A stretch of DNA of 64,000 bases from Demequina soli (GTDB lineage: Bacteria > Actinomycetota > Actinomycetes > Actinomycetales > Demequinaceae), in contig NZ_BBLZ01000002.1 of the NCBI RefSeq assembly GCF_000971195.1, forward strand, positions 623,490 through 687,489, read 5' to 3'. This document shows positions 35,540 to 44,765 of the stretch, in pieces; position 1 is the first letter of the stretch, and each line of letters starts with the position of its first letter. Below the pieces are notes generated by a model, which saw nothing but the letters and a program-made list of their open reading frames with translations, was not told where the DNA came from and searched no databases. Both the position numbers and the translations under genes were made by a program.

Positions 35540-35713
35540 TCGTCCAATCGAGATGCGCGTAGTCCCCCGCGCCCGCGTTGCTGTAGCTCTCAGTATCGGC
35601 CCGTCCCGGACGTGGCGTGCCCTCTGCAGACCATGCTTACCGCTAGCCTCGATGAGAAGTGCGGGCGGAGACTAGGACGTCGTCCGAACAGCGATCTGAG
35701 GGGATGCTGGCTG

Positions 35714-37939
35714 ATGCAGTACGCGAGCGCCGCGAACAAGGCGGAGGCCGTTGCGCGCATGTACTACCTGGGAGGGGCTCCCGTCGAGCCTCTTGGTCCG
35801 GGTGCCAAGGAGAAGCGTTCGGCTCTCGAGGCGCTTGCGGGCGCGATCGGTCTCGACGTCACCGCCATTCCCGGCAAGGCGGAGTGTGGCCGCCGCCTCG
35901 CGCAGGCCGTGCGCGTAGCGTGGGATGACGACTGCCACAGCACTGGCGGCACCATCACGTTGCTCGGGCTCAATCGCCTCGTCGACGGTGTGGTCGAGGC
36001 CCTGGTTGCACGGGACATCGCGCGCGAAGAACAACTTGTCAATGAGCTGATGAGCCTGGCGCCTGCGCCCGGCCCTCACGTACCAGGCCCGGAAAGGCTG
36101 AGCATGGAAGAGATCTCGTCGGAGGCGAAGCAGAACATCGCCGAGCTGATCGCGAGCCTGTCGGCAGCGGGTACCGCGCCCGCCGGAGTCTCGTTCGTCG
36201 CGACGGAGATCGCCGCGGACGCCGTGCGGTTCGACGACGGCTCATGGCGAGAGCACCTCGCCTCTGTTCAGGACTGGCTTGCGTTCGACAGCGACCTCGA
36301 TGTCATGTCCGCCGAGGGATTCGACATCAGCCTGGTTGCGTTGCTCGGGCTGTCGGGCACTGACGCCGACGCCACGGCTGTCGCGGCGCGGCTCACGGGG
36401 CGTCTCGAGAAGGCTGTCGAACTTCGCGCGCAGTTCGATGAGCGACTCGAAGGCGAGGCCGAGGGGGGCGTCACACTGGGATCAGCCTCACAGGAGTGGT
36501 CTGAAGCGTGGGCCGAGATCAAGGATGACGAGACGAGCGAGGGCTCGGGACCGATCCGTGCGATCGCCGATACCTGGCCCATCAACCAGTTCGTACGTCT
36601 TGCGAACTACGAAGAGCTTGAGCTCAGCCCCTCGTACCAGCGAGCAGATGTTTGGCCCACCGGCGACGCGCAGCTGCTCATCGAGTCCGTGCTCCGCGGG
36701 ATCCCGCTCCCGTCGATCATCCTGCTTCAGCAGAGCGACGACGACGGTACGCGCTATGAGGCAGTCGACGGCAAACAGCGCCTCACGTCGATCTTGAGGT
36801 TCACGGGCAACCACCCGACCGCGCTCGCGCACGTGCGTGCGAAGGCGGAGCAATGGGGTGAGTCAAGCCTCGAGGTCCTTTTCCGGAGGGACTACCCGGC
36901 GTTCAAGAAGTTGTGGAAGCAGCACGAGCCGGACAGTCTCACCGCCCAGGTTGAACGCAATCTGTACTTTCCGTTCGCACTTCGCAAGGGCGACGTGAAG
37001 CCGTTGAGCGGAGATCTTGCACCATTGCGCGGCAAGTACTACTCGGAGATCCGGGAGGAGAAGATCACCGTCGTTGGCCAGAAGCGGCGGGTCGAGGCGC
37101 TGTTCGAGGAGCAGACCAACTACAAGCTCCCCGTGATCGTCTACGAGGAGGTCACCCCCGCTCAGGTGCACGAGGTGTTCAGCCTCTACAACAAGCAGGG
37201 CAAGCACCTCAATGCCGAGGAGATCCGCAACGCGCGCTATCACCAGCTGCCGCTCATGCGAGGTCTGCTCGCCACGGCGGGCGACGCTGGCGATGTGAAC
37301 ATCGTCGCGCCCTTCCTCGCCCACGAGTGGGACGACCTCAGCTCGACGGCTGAGACGCTGGACGGCTACGGCTTCGGCAAGGCGGGCTACAAGAGGACGA
37401 AGCTGCTCTCGTGGGTCGCGGCGGCGCTCTTGGCCGATGATGGTGGCCCGACCACGCGCTCGACCGCGGCGCATATCAATCTGCTGTTCGACACTGTGCG
37501 CGAAGAGAAGAGCAACAAGCTCAACGACGAGGCTGTCGTCCTGGATGCGATGCTTCTCCTTGACCACGCGGTCGACGCGCACGCGGTGACCTCGGACGAG
37601 TCCTGGGCGCCTGCGTTCAAGGCGCAAGGCAAGTGGCAGGAACTGCAGCTGGTTGGCACGTTGATCGGGTTCGCGGCGGTAAGGGCGGTTCTCGAAGACG
37701 CGATCGAGGACAGGCTTCCGCAGGTGGAGGAACGTATCCGTGAAGCGAGCGCTTCGAAGGCGTGGCAACGTCCGGTGAAGACGCAGTCTCGAGAGCAGTG
37801 GATGCACACGGCGCGTGTGGTTGCTTCGTTGCTCGAGGTCTTTGACGTCGAGCCTCGGACGGCCCATGCGGCGCTCAGCGATCGGTTCGGGCAGTCGGGC
37901 CTGCTCAACCTCTTGTCGCTCGCCGAGCTTCCTTACTGA
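35714..37939 (+). CDS. DUF262 (ParB/GmrS-like) protein with novel N-terminal domain
   Basis: A 741-residue protein. Residues about 290-400 match DUF262: SPSYQRADVW, LIESVLRGIPLPSIIL and the nucleotide-binding DGKQR motif at 352-356 (the family usually has DGQQR). This is the ParB-like NTPase fold of GmrS and SspE. The frame has no HNH/DUF1524 nuclease; instead residues 1-270 are an unassigned, mostly helical region (ALEALAGAIGLDVTAIPGKA). The ATG has a GAGGGG ribosome-binding site; upstream frame to 35078 overlaps vsr and is discounted. The stop overlaps the Z1 gene (TGATG). Codon use is less GC-biased than the neighbours, a sign of transfer. Confidence 0.82.
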   Translation: MQYASAANKAEAVARMYYLGGAPVEPLGPGAKEKRSALEALAGAIGLDVTAIPGKAECGRRLAQAVRVAWDDDCHSTGGTITLLGLNRLVDGVVEALVARDIAREEQLVNELMSLAPAPGPHVPGPERLSMEEISSEAKQNIAELIASLSAAGTAPAGVSFVATEIAADAVRFDDGSWREHLASVQDWLAFDSDLDVMSAEGFDISLVALLGLSGTDADATAVAARLTGRLEKAVELRAQFDERLEGEAEGGVTLGSASQEWSEAWAEIKDDETSEGSGPIRAIADTWPINQFVRLANYEELELSPSYQRADVWPTGDAQLLIESVLRGIPLPSIILLQQSDDDGTRYEAVDGKQRLTSILRFTGNHPTALAHVRAKAEQWGESSLEVLFRRDYPAFKKLWKQHEPDSLTAQVERNLYFPFALRKGDVKPLSGDLAPLRGKYYSEIREEKITVVGQKRRVEALFEEQTNYKLPVIVYEEVTPAQVHEVFSLYNKQGKHLNAEEIRNARYHQLPLMRGLLATAGDAGDVNIVAPFLAHEWDDLSSTAETLDGYGFGKAGYKRTKLLSWVAAALLADDGGPTTRSTAAHINLLFDTVREEKSNKLNDEAVVLDAMLLLDHAVDAHAVTSDESWAPAFKAQGKWQELQLVGTLIGFAAVRAVLEDAIEDRLPQVEERIREASASKAWQRPVKTQSREQWMHTARVVASLLEVFDVEPRTAHAALSDRFGQSGLLNLLSLAELPY

Positions 37940-40692
37940 TGGTCGATGCAGCCGGTGGGGACGGCTTGGGCACGGTGGAGATCATCAAGTCCAAGCCGCA
38001 CACATGGTGGTCGGCATACGCCGATGTCCTCGCGTCCTCCGGAATCGGGCCGACAAGTCGTTCCGTGATCGAGGCGGACGCGCGCTACATCGTCGAGAAG
38101 GGGATCTTCGGCGCGGGGGAACCAGGATCCGCGGCGTGGGGTGAATGTCGGCAGCGCTCCGGAGTCGTGATGGGCGCGGTGCAGTCGGGCAAGACGGCAT
38201 CCATGATGGCGGTCGCGGCGCTCGCGCTGGATAGCGGCGTCGACGGCATCGTCGTGCTCGCGGGGACTCGGCGGTCGCTTTGGCTCCAGACGCTGGAGCG
38301 ATTCATCGCGCAGATCGACGTGCTTCCGAATCGGATGTCTCGCCGCGATCTCATGCCGTCACCGAGCGTCTTGGACCCTGGCGCGACGATCCCGCCTCCC
38401 GCGGGACTCTATGTGCTGCAACGACCACGCGCCAAGGCGTCCTTGAAGGTCAAGCGCCCGATCATCGCGGTCGCGATGAAGAACGTCGCGCACCTCGAAC
38501 AGGTCGCACGCATCATGCGCGGTGCGATCGCTCCCGAGGTCGCAGGTAGTGACCGGAATTTCCATCTGCTCGTGATAGATGATGAGGCCGACGACTCGTC
38601 GATCGACAACCTGTTGCAGGAGCCGGGAGGCGAGGCGTTGACGATGGAGGTCAAGCAGGTCCCGCGTCGGATCCTCGACCTCTGGGAACCGCGCAGCACG
38701 CCGGGCGAGACGTTCAACGACAAGTTCTTCGCCACGTACGTCGCGTACACCGCGACGCCTCAGGCGAACTTCCTCCAGGACCAGGAGAATCCTCTCGCGC
38801 CTCGCGACTTCGTTATCGGCCTGCGGGGACCAGGGAGCGCTGGCACGATGACGCCACGCACAAGCACGTACAAGGTGCCGGAGGGGCTCAACGCCTTCTA
38901 TACCGGTGGGGACGTCTACTACCGCGCACTCGATGCAGTTCCCATGTGCGTCCCCAGCGGCGACAGCGATGCGGAGCTCGTCGACGGTGTGCGCGCGTTC
39001 CTTGTCGCGTCCGCGATCCGCTACGCCAGGCAGCAGGGACGGCTCTCGCCTGCTGCCGCGCGGGACATGGAATTCGAGACCGTCGAGGATGCGCGCGACG
39101 CGCTGCCCGCGGTCGCGACGATGCTTGTCAACCCGGCATCCGCGATGGGCGAGCACTTCGAGGTGGCCGGACGCATCTATGCATGGGCGGCTGGCATGGG
39201 ACCTGGTTCCACCGCTGACTTCGCGTCGCTCGCCGATCGCAATCTGCGTAGCGAAGGCATCGCGGCGGATATGGACGACCGACCCGAGGAGTGGATCCGC
39301 TGGCTTGAGGAGTACGCCCGTTCGGCGGCTGCGGTCTCTGCTGAGTTCGGCGTCGGTGCGCGGCACGTACCCGGCACTACCGACTGGGAGGTGGTGCGCC
39401 GGTCCATCTTGAATGACATCGTTCCTGCTACGACAATCGCGGTGATCAACAGCGACGAGAACGCTGACGACCGTCCTGAATTCGGGATCGCCGCGACCGC
39501 CGGCGGCTACAAGGCGCCGGCGAACCAGTCGACGATCTTCGTCTCCGGCAACGTGATGTCGCGTGGACTCACCCTGGACGGGTTGCTGACCACCGTGTTC
39601 ACCCGCTCTGCCCAGAATCCATTGGCCGACACCCAGATGCAGATGCAGAGGTGGTTCGGCTACCGCGGCAGCTATATCGACCTGTGTCGCATCTTCATGC
39701 GTGCCGAGCAGATCGAGCTATTTAAGCAGTTCCATGAGAACGATGAAGTCCTGCGATCTGACATCCTCCGAGCAATGGACGAGGGCGGCCGCCCCCCCAG
39801 CCCGGCGATCCTCCAAGGACGCAACTTCTTGGCGACGGGCAAGATCGCAAATGTCCGGGGTGTGAGCCTCTCTCCGGGACAGCGACCGTTCTTCACATAC
39901 GTGAATGCCTCGCGCGACGATTCGCCTAATCGGGAGCTCGTAGCCGAGCTCCTGTCCGAGCCGTCGATTCTCGTGGGTGAGCCAGCTGCGCCGCGCGGTG
40001 CGGTGCTCGAGCGGCGCTTCTCACTCGGCGCGACCGCTGAACTCCTTGATCGGCTGATCTACCACGGACACGGCGCCGATCGCGAGGGCTTCCAGGCAAG
40101 CCGATGGGCGTCCGTCGCTCGAGTAGCAGGGATCCCCGTTGGCGACTCGCGGATGCCTCTGTTCCGGGGGCCAACAGTCGACGATGGCTACCTCGATGTC
40201 CAGGCTTCGCCCTACGCCGTGGCTGCCTATCTGCGCTACTGGGAAGCGTGCCTGAATCGTGCAGTTCCGGGGTTGTTCACGACCGACGAACCGCCGCGGC
40301 TCTGGAGGTTGCTCGATGCGCCGGCACGCGCGATGCGCAATGTCGAGTTCTCCGTTGGTGTCAGGTTCGGGCCCGGTCCCATCGTGGAGACCGGGCCGCT
40401 ATCGCAGTTGCCGTTCGCGGTCGGGACGATGCAGCGCGCGGTGTCTGAACGGCGCCTTGATCCCGCTTGGGGGTCCCAGAACGGGCCGCGAGGCGACGAT
40501 TTCTTCGACTACGAGGCTCGTAGCGAGGTCCCCATGGCAAATGTTGATCGAAGCAGACCGGCGGGCGCCGACGGCCTGGTGCTCTTTCACGTGATCGAGC
40601 GCCCAGGCGAAGAGCCGACGATCGCTGTCGCCTACTCGATCCCCCGAGGCGGCCCTGACTTCGTTCAGGCGAGGAGGCGAGATGTCGACTGA
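37939..40692 (+). CDS. Z1 domain ATPase/helicase-like protein
   Basis: A 917-residue superfamily-2-like ATPase of the Z1 family. The Walker A segment is GAVQSGKTASM (about residues 79-89), motif II is VIDDEADDSSID (Asp214, Asp215, Glu216), and the arginine-finger motif VI is QMQRWFGYR (568-576). In the literature such proteins sit in restriction-modification operons beside MutL/MORC-type ATPases and PD-(D/E)XK nucleases, with a role in translocation or DNA remodelling inferred. It is translationally coupled to DUF262 on one side and overlaps the nuclease by 11 nt on the other. Lower GC than average. Confidence 0.87.
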   Translation: MVDAAGGDGLGTVEIIKSKPHTWWSAYADVLASSGIGPTSRSVIEADARYIVEKGIFGAGEPGSAAWGECRQRSGVVMGAVQSGKTASMMAVAALALDSGVDGIVVLAGTRRSLWLQTLERFIAQIDVLPNRMSRRDLMPSPSVLDPGATIPPPAGLYVLQRPRAKASLKVKRPIIAVAMKNVAHLEQVARIMRGAIAPEVAGSDRNFHLLVIDDEADDSSIDNLLQEPGGEALTMEVKQVPRRILDLWEPRSTPGETFNDKFFATYVAYTATPQANFLQDQENPLAPRDFVIGLRGPGSAGTMTPRTSTYKVPEGLNAFYTGGDVYYRALDAVPMCVPSGDSDAELVDGVRAFLVASAIRYARQQGRLSPAAARDMEFETVEDARDALPAVATMLVNPASAMGEHFEVAGRIYAWAAGMGPGSTADFASLADRNLRSEGIAADMDDRPEEWIRWLEEYARSAAAVSAEFGVGARHVPGTTDWEVVRRSILNDIVPATTIAVINSDENADDRPEFGIAATAGGYKAPANQSTIFVSGNVMSRGLTLDGLLTTVFTRSAQNPLADTQMQMQRWFGYRGSYIDLCRIFMRAEQIELFKQFHENDEVLRSDILRAMDEGGRPPSPAILQGRNFLATGKIANVRGVSLSPGQRPFFTYVNASRDDSPNRELVAELLSEPSILVGEPAAPRGAVLERRFSLGATAELLDRLIYHGHGADREGFQASRWASVARVAGIPVGDSRMPLFRGPTVDDGYLDVQASPYAVAAYLRYWEACLNRAVPGLFTTDEPPRLWRLLDAPARAMRNVEFSVGVRFGPGPIVETGPLSQLPFAVGTMQRAVSERRLDPAWGSQNGPRGDDFFDYEARSEVPMANVDRSRPAGADGLVLFHVIERPGEEPTIAVAYSIPRGGPDFVQARRRDVD

Positions 40693-41779
40693 CGATTTGC
40701 TGGGGTTCGACCTTGCCCCGGAGTACGAGCTGCTTCGGCAGAAGGTCGTCGCACTTCCGAGTGCCGCGGGCCCAGACGCGCGGACGCTCATCTGGGCTGC
40801 ACCCGGTGGCGCTGTGGGAGTCGCTCGAGACGACTCTGGGCGGCTTGAGGTGTTCATCGCGGGGGCCCCGCTGCCAGCGGCCAACAGCGTTGTTCGTGAA
40901 GCGCTCTCTCACGACGAGTGGACCACGGGTGGTGGTGCCGTCCTGCACGCATCGCGCTTGCTGCTGCCAGCGGCGCCGCACTTCGATCAGGTGGCGGCAT
41001 TCATTTGCGCGGAACTGCTGAACAACGGGATCGCGGACCATCGTGACGCCGCATTCGCCCGGACTGAGCCAATCATCGCCCTCGCGCTACAACGCGCGCG
41101 TGTGGGGAATCAGTTCCTGGTAGGCCTCGCCGGCGAGCTGCTGTTTCTGCGTGCGATGATCGCGCAGGCTCCTCAGTCCGCGGCGGCGATAGTGGGGGCT
41201 TGGAAGGGATCGGGTCACACGAGCCGAGACTTTCAGGTCGGTCCCGTCGGAGTCGAGTCGAAGACAACGGCCGCGTCGGTTGCGAAGCACCACATACAAG
41301 GGCTCCACCAGATCGAGCTCGGCATCTCCGTGGATGACCAACCCGAGTCCGGCCTGTACCTGATGAGCATCGGCATGACCTGGCTCGACTCGGGGGTTAC
41401 CTACGGAGACTCGTTGGCGACGCTCGTCGAGCACATCAGCGCCGCAATTTCGGACGATGCGGTGCGGGGCTCGTTCATCGAGGCGCTGGAGTCCTACGGG
41501 CAGGCCGCAGGGGGCTCCACCGCCGCGCAGAACGTGCAGGAGTCGGCCCACTTCATGCGCCGCTTCTCCACGACGTTCGAGCGGCTCTACGACATGACGG
41601 ATCCGTTGATCAGCCTGCCTTCGACCGAGGATCTTGAGGTGTACGAGAACTTGGATGTCGATTCGCTCTCGTTCCGCATCACCCTGCCCGAGCAGGTGAA
41701 CGGGGATCTGAACCCGACCGTTGGGTTGCCCGATGCTGCGCGGCGAGTCTTGACGGAGGCCGGGTTCCTTCCGAGTTGA
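40682..41779 (+). CDS. PD-(D/E)XK motif nuclease (DUF4420 type)
   Basis: A 365-residue protein with the probable nuclease active site Glu152 (LAGELLFL), Asp183 (SRDFQVGPV) and Glu192-x-Lys194 (VESKTT). This is the PD-(D/E)XK layout of the DUF4420 family, which occurs with Z1 proteins. It is the last gene of the DUF262-Z1 operon and is the most likely effector nuclease. It ends 2 nt before the end of the convergent methyltransferase. One decamer copy (41452) lies in it, the only exact copy in the island's operon. Confidence 0.82.
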   Translation: MSTDDLLGFDLAPEYELLRQKVVALPSAAGPDARTLIWAAPGGAVGVARDDSGRLEVFIAGAPLPAANSVVREALSHDEWTTGGGAVLHASRLLLPAAPHFDQVAAFICAELLNNGIADHRDAAFARTEPIIALALQRARVGNQFLVGLAGELLFLRAMIAQAPQSAAAIVGAWKGSGHTSRDFQVGPVGVESKTTAASVAKHHIQGLHQIELGISVDDQPESGLYLMSIGMTWLDSGVTYGDSLATLVEHISAAISDDAVRGSFIEALESYGQAAGGSTAAQNVQESAHFMRRFSTTFERLYDMTDPLISLPSTEDLEVYENLDVDSLSFRITLPEQVNGDLNPTVGLPDAARRVLTEAGFLPS

Positions 41780-41781
41780 AC

Positions 41782-43170
41782 TCAGCCGCGCGCCGCAGCC
41801 GTCGCTCGCAGCGAGCTCGGCGGCGACGCGGGTGCGCCGAGCACCGCACGCACAAGGGTGTCCGGCAGATCCTCTTTGTTCGCCTCGACGTGGGTGCGGA
41901 AGACGTGCCACGCGGCGCCCACGGCTACGCCGTTGCCGACCTGCTTGTACGACGCCTTGTCGGGCTGCGTATGGAAGGTGAAGTCCAGTGGCAGCCCCTG
42001 GAGCCTCGCGGCTTCATGTGGTGTAAGCCGGCGTCGACGCGGACCGTAGATCGAGGTTTGCGTGATCGCGACGAGCGCCGGCAGGTAGGTCGGTGGCTTC
42101 GCGCGGATCCCCGACGGACGGAACTGCATCAAGGTGTCCCACAGAGATCCGAGGTCCTGTGCCTGCCACTCCAGCTTGCGGCGCGTTGCAGGGAATCCCT
42201 CGAATTCCGGGTGGTCCTCGAACCACTCGTCGATCAGGGTTCTGTGTGCGTCATAGAAACGGGCGTTCTTCACGAGGAAGTCGCGCTTCCACGAGGGCAG
42301 CAGGTCGAGGAGCTTCTCGTTGAGGTCGGCCTCGGGGACCCAATGGTCGGCCCAGAGCGGGAAGCCCGGAAGCTTCTGGCCAGTGGCAGTCCTATGGCGC
42401 TTCACCAGGTCGTCCCAGGCATTTACCCACGCCTTCTCCTCGTCGGTGAGGGTGTAGGCGTCCAAACGATCGATGGTTGCGTCGTCGTCGAGAACCCATT
42501 CGGTGTCCCATCGGTCGGGCGACCAGCCATCGACAGGCTCGCGGAGCACCAGCGGCTCGATCTCAATCCCGGCAGCGAGCTCCTCCGCGACGCGCTCGGG
42601 CCCGATGTACGTGCCCAGGATGAACACGCGATCGCGCACCTGCGGGGTGCCGCCCATCTCGGGCGGCAGCAGGTGGGGTGAGAACACCGTCGGCTTGTCC
42701 GAGACGCGGTATCCGTTCTCGCGCAAGGTGCGGATGATGACGTCCCACTCGTGACGGTGCCGCGGCCCGGCGATGTTGCGCACGTTCTCGAGCAGCACGA
42801 CCGCCGGGCGGCGTGTCTCGAGGATCCGTGCGATGTTCCAGAAGAGGGTGCCGCGCGCCTCGTCCATGCCGCGCTGCATGCCTGACTTCGAGAAAGGTTG
42901 GCACGGGAAGCCTGCGGCGAGAACCTCGTGCGCCGGCACGGTGACCTCGCCGAACTCCGGTGTGGCGAGGGTGATGTCGGTGTTGATCTCAGGGCGATCA
43001 GGCTCAGGAAGCGGGTCCACCCAGTTCTTCGTGTATGTCTCTCTAGCGGCGCGATCGATCTCAGACACGTACACGCACCGACCGCCCGCGTGCTCGAGCA
43101 TCGCGTGGAAGCCGCCGATGCCCGCGAAGAGGTCCACGTAGCTGAAGGCGGGTTCGGGGGCGGACTGCAT
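41782..43170 (-). CDS. DNA (cytosine-5-)-methyltransferase
   Basis: A 462-residue C5 methyltransferase with every hallmark motif: I (YVDLFAGIGGFHAML), IV with catalytic Cys90 (GFPCQPFSKSG), VI (LLENVRN), VIII (QVRDRVFILG) and X (YKQVGNGVAVG). The variable target-recognition part (about residues 185-400) is long; the recognition sequence cannot be read. The ATG at 43170 is supported by a TAAGCT box 7 nt upstream on the minus strand. A much longer open frame upstream is spurious. It is convergent with the nuclease, with a 2-nt gap, and its modification explains the presence of vsr. Confidence 0.93.
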   Translation of the reverse strand: MQSAPEPAFSYVDLFAGIGGFHAMLEHAGGRCVYVSEIDRAARETYTKNWVDPLPEPDRPEINTDITLATPEFGEVTVPAHEVLAAGFPCQPFSKSGMQRGMDEARGTLFWNIARILETRRPAVVLLENVRNIAGPRHRHEWDVIIRTLRENGYRVSDKPTVFSPHLLPPEMGGTPQVRDRVFILGTYIGPERVAEELAAGIEIEPLVLREPVDGWSPDRWDTEWVLDDDATIDRLDAYTLTDEEKAWVNAWDDLVKRHRTATGQKLPGFPLWADHWVPEADLNEKLLDLLPSWKRDFLVKNARFYDAHRTLIDEWFEDHPEFEGFPATRRKLEWQAQDLGSLWDTLMQFRPSGIRAKPPTYLPALVAITQTSIYGPRRRRLTPHEAARLQGLPLDFTFHTQPDKASYKQVGNGVAVGAAWHVFRTHVEANKEDLPDTLVRAVLGAPASPPSSLRATAAARG

Positions 43171-43419
43171 GCCCGCAAGCTTAGCTGATCGCGAGCGCTC
43201 GGATCGTTGGGTTCGGAGGCGTTGGCCGGCCACGTTTCCTTCGAGGATCGTGATGCTCATGGGTGCCATCGCATCACCGGGGTCAGACATCGGTCGCAAG
43301 CAGGGCAAGGTCTCCCACTCGGCAGAGGACTGGTAGGTGCCGCATCGTCCGGACCCGGCGAAGAAGCCCCAGGTAGACCGCCCCCGGAATACCCGGCTCC
43401 CGCGTGGAGTTCCGCCCCT
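43171..43419. promoter_or_regulatory. Non-coding region at the right end of the defence island
   Basis: The TAAGCT box at 43178-43183 (minus strand) serves the methyltransferase. The rest, about 230 nt before the oxidoreductase gene, shows no convincing gene, attachment-site repeat or integrase. One decamer copy (43341) marks the return to the normal density of the motif. Confidence 0.5.
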
Positions 43420-44067
43420 ATGACGACAATCGGGATCATCGGCGCAGGCCGCATCGGCTCCAACGTCGCCCGCGCGGCCATCCGCGCCGGCTACGACGTT
43501 CTCATCTCCAACTCCCGCGGACCCGCGACCCTCGCGGATCTGGTCGAGGAGCTCGGACCCCACGCCACCGCGGTCACCGCGGAGGACGCGGCCAAGGGCG
43601 CGCACATGGTGCTCGTCGCCGTCCCGCTCGAGAAGATCCGCGAGTTGCCGCGCCGCGCGCTCGCGCACAAGATCGTCATCGACGCCAACAACTACTACCC
43701 GCAGCGCGACGGCCGCATCCAGGCCCTCGACGCGAACCTCAGCACCACCTCGGAGCTGCTCCAGGACCTGATCCCTGACGCGATCGTGGTGAAGGCGTTC
43801 AACAACATCTTCGCCGCCGAGATCCCGCAGGACGGCAAGCCGGCGGGCGCCTCCAACCGCCGCGCGCTCCCGATCGCCGGGGACGACTCATCGGCCAAGC
43901 ATATGGTCTCGTCCTTCCTCGACGTGCTCGGCTACGACGTGGTCGACGTCGGCCCGCTTTCCGAGTCCTGGCGCGTCGAGCGCGGCACCCCCGCGTACAC
44001 CAAGCGCACCACCAAGCGCGAGCTCGAGTTCATCCTCCCCACCGTGGAGCGCGTCCAGCAGGTGTAG
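43420..44067 (+). CDS. NADPH-dependent F420-reductase-like oxidoreductase
   Basis: A 215-residue Rossmann-fold protein beginning TTIGIIGAGRIGSNVARAAI, then LISNSRGPATL, the usual NADP-binding pattern of the F420H2:NADP oxidoreductase/NAD-binding family 2. VIDANNYYPQRDG and VKAFNNI are the family landmarks. The physiological substrate is unclear: it could be F420 or a small ketone/imine. An open frame extends upstream to 43207, but the domain starts here. GGAG lies 11 nt upstream. Confidence 0.8.
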   Translation: MTTIGIIGAGRIGSNVARAAIRAGYDVLISNSRGPATLADLVEELGPHATAVTAEDAAKGAHMVLVAVPLEKIRELPRRALAHKIVIDANNYYPQRDGRIQALDANLSTTSELLQDLIPDAIVVKAFNNIFAAEIPQDGKPAGASNRRALPIAGDDSSAKHMVSSFLDVLGYDVVDVGPLSESWRVERGTPAYTKRTTKRELEFILPTVERVQQV

Positions 44068-44138
44068 ATCCTTCCCGCGGACGATGCGCGCGCCCGGCCA
44101 CCCTCCTACGATCAGGGGAGATAGCAGGGGGGTAGGCG

Positions 44139-44711
44139 ATGATCGCAGGCCAGCAGCCGTCGGCGCACCAGGGCGTCGGGCCGCAGGATCCGTTGCTCAC
44201 CGGTGTGACCAAGCACGGAGAGGGTGCCGATCCGATCAAGCCCGTGAACCGCCCGTGGATCGCGCTCGTCGGCATCGTCGTCGTCGCCATCGCGGCGGTG
44301 CTGTGGTGGCGCGTGGCGACCAATGCCGACGACACCGCGGCGCGCGAGGCCGCGGCCGCGCAGGGCATCACCGTCGTCGAGCCCGTCGTCGGCGCCGTCA
44401 CCGTCACAGAGACCGACGACGGCTTCAGCATCTGGGTCGACCCCTACGCGGAGGGACGCAGCGTGCTCGGCGGCACGGGCTTCGACCTGGTGCCCACGGA
44501 CCTCCGGCCCACGCTCGGTGACGGGTGGAACGACTTCCACTGGTCGCCGGACTCGGAGGCGTTCCTCACGTACGAGCCCCTGGCCACGCTGGTCGTGATC
44601 ACACCCGACCATGCCTGGCAGATCACCCCCGCCGACGCCGCGATCAGCATCGACCCGACGCAGGCCCGTCAGGCCTTCACCACCCTGCGCTCCGCGATCG
44701 ACCTGGGCTGA
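44139..44711 (+). CDS. Membrane-anchored hypothetical protein
   Basis: A 190-residue protein with a cytoplasmic N-terminal tail of about 38 residues, one transmembrane helix (WIALVGIVVVAIAAVLWW, about 39-58) and an external domain of 130 residues without a recognised fold. Conserved-looking features are an Asp/Trp pair (GWNDFHWSPDS). A G-rich ribosome-binding site precedes the ATG and a TACGAT box lies at about 44107. No functional link to the arsenic genes that follow is visible. Confidence 0.55.
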   Translation: MIAGQQPSAHQGVGPQDPLLTGVTKHGEGADPIKPVNRPWIALVGIVVVAIAAVLWWRVATNADDTAAREAAAAQGITVVEPVVGAVTVTETDDGFSIWVDPYAEGRSVLGGTGFDLVPTDLRPTLGDGWNDFHWSPDSEAFLTYEPLATLVVITPDHAWQITPADAAISIDPTQARQAFTTLRSAIDLG

Positions 44712-44765
44712 TCCCCGGGACCACGGTCCCGGCTCGGGCCGTCCCGCCGGCGCGACACTTCAAGA

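Noticed and set aside
35078..35713. Extended N-terminus of the DUF262 frame
   Set aside because: The upstream frame runs antisense through vsr and its promoter, has no ribosome-binding site and shows composition of a shadow. The ATG at 35714 follows a GAGGGG site.
35045..43420. Search for integrase, transposase or attachment repeats around the defence island
   Set aside because: None was seen, nor any tRNA gene in the flanks. Transfer is suggested only by base composition and the missing decamer.
43171..43668. Extended N-terminus of the methyltransferase frame on the minus strand
   Set aside because: Conserved motif I begins at residue 11 from ATG 43170, a -10 box lies 7 nt upstream, and the longer frame overlaps the oxidoreductase gene.
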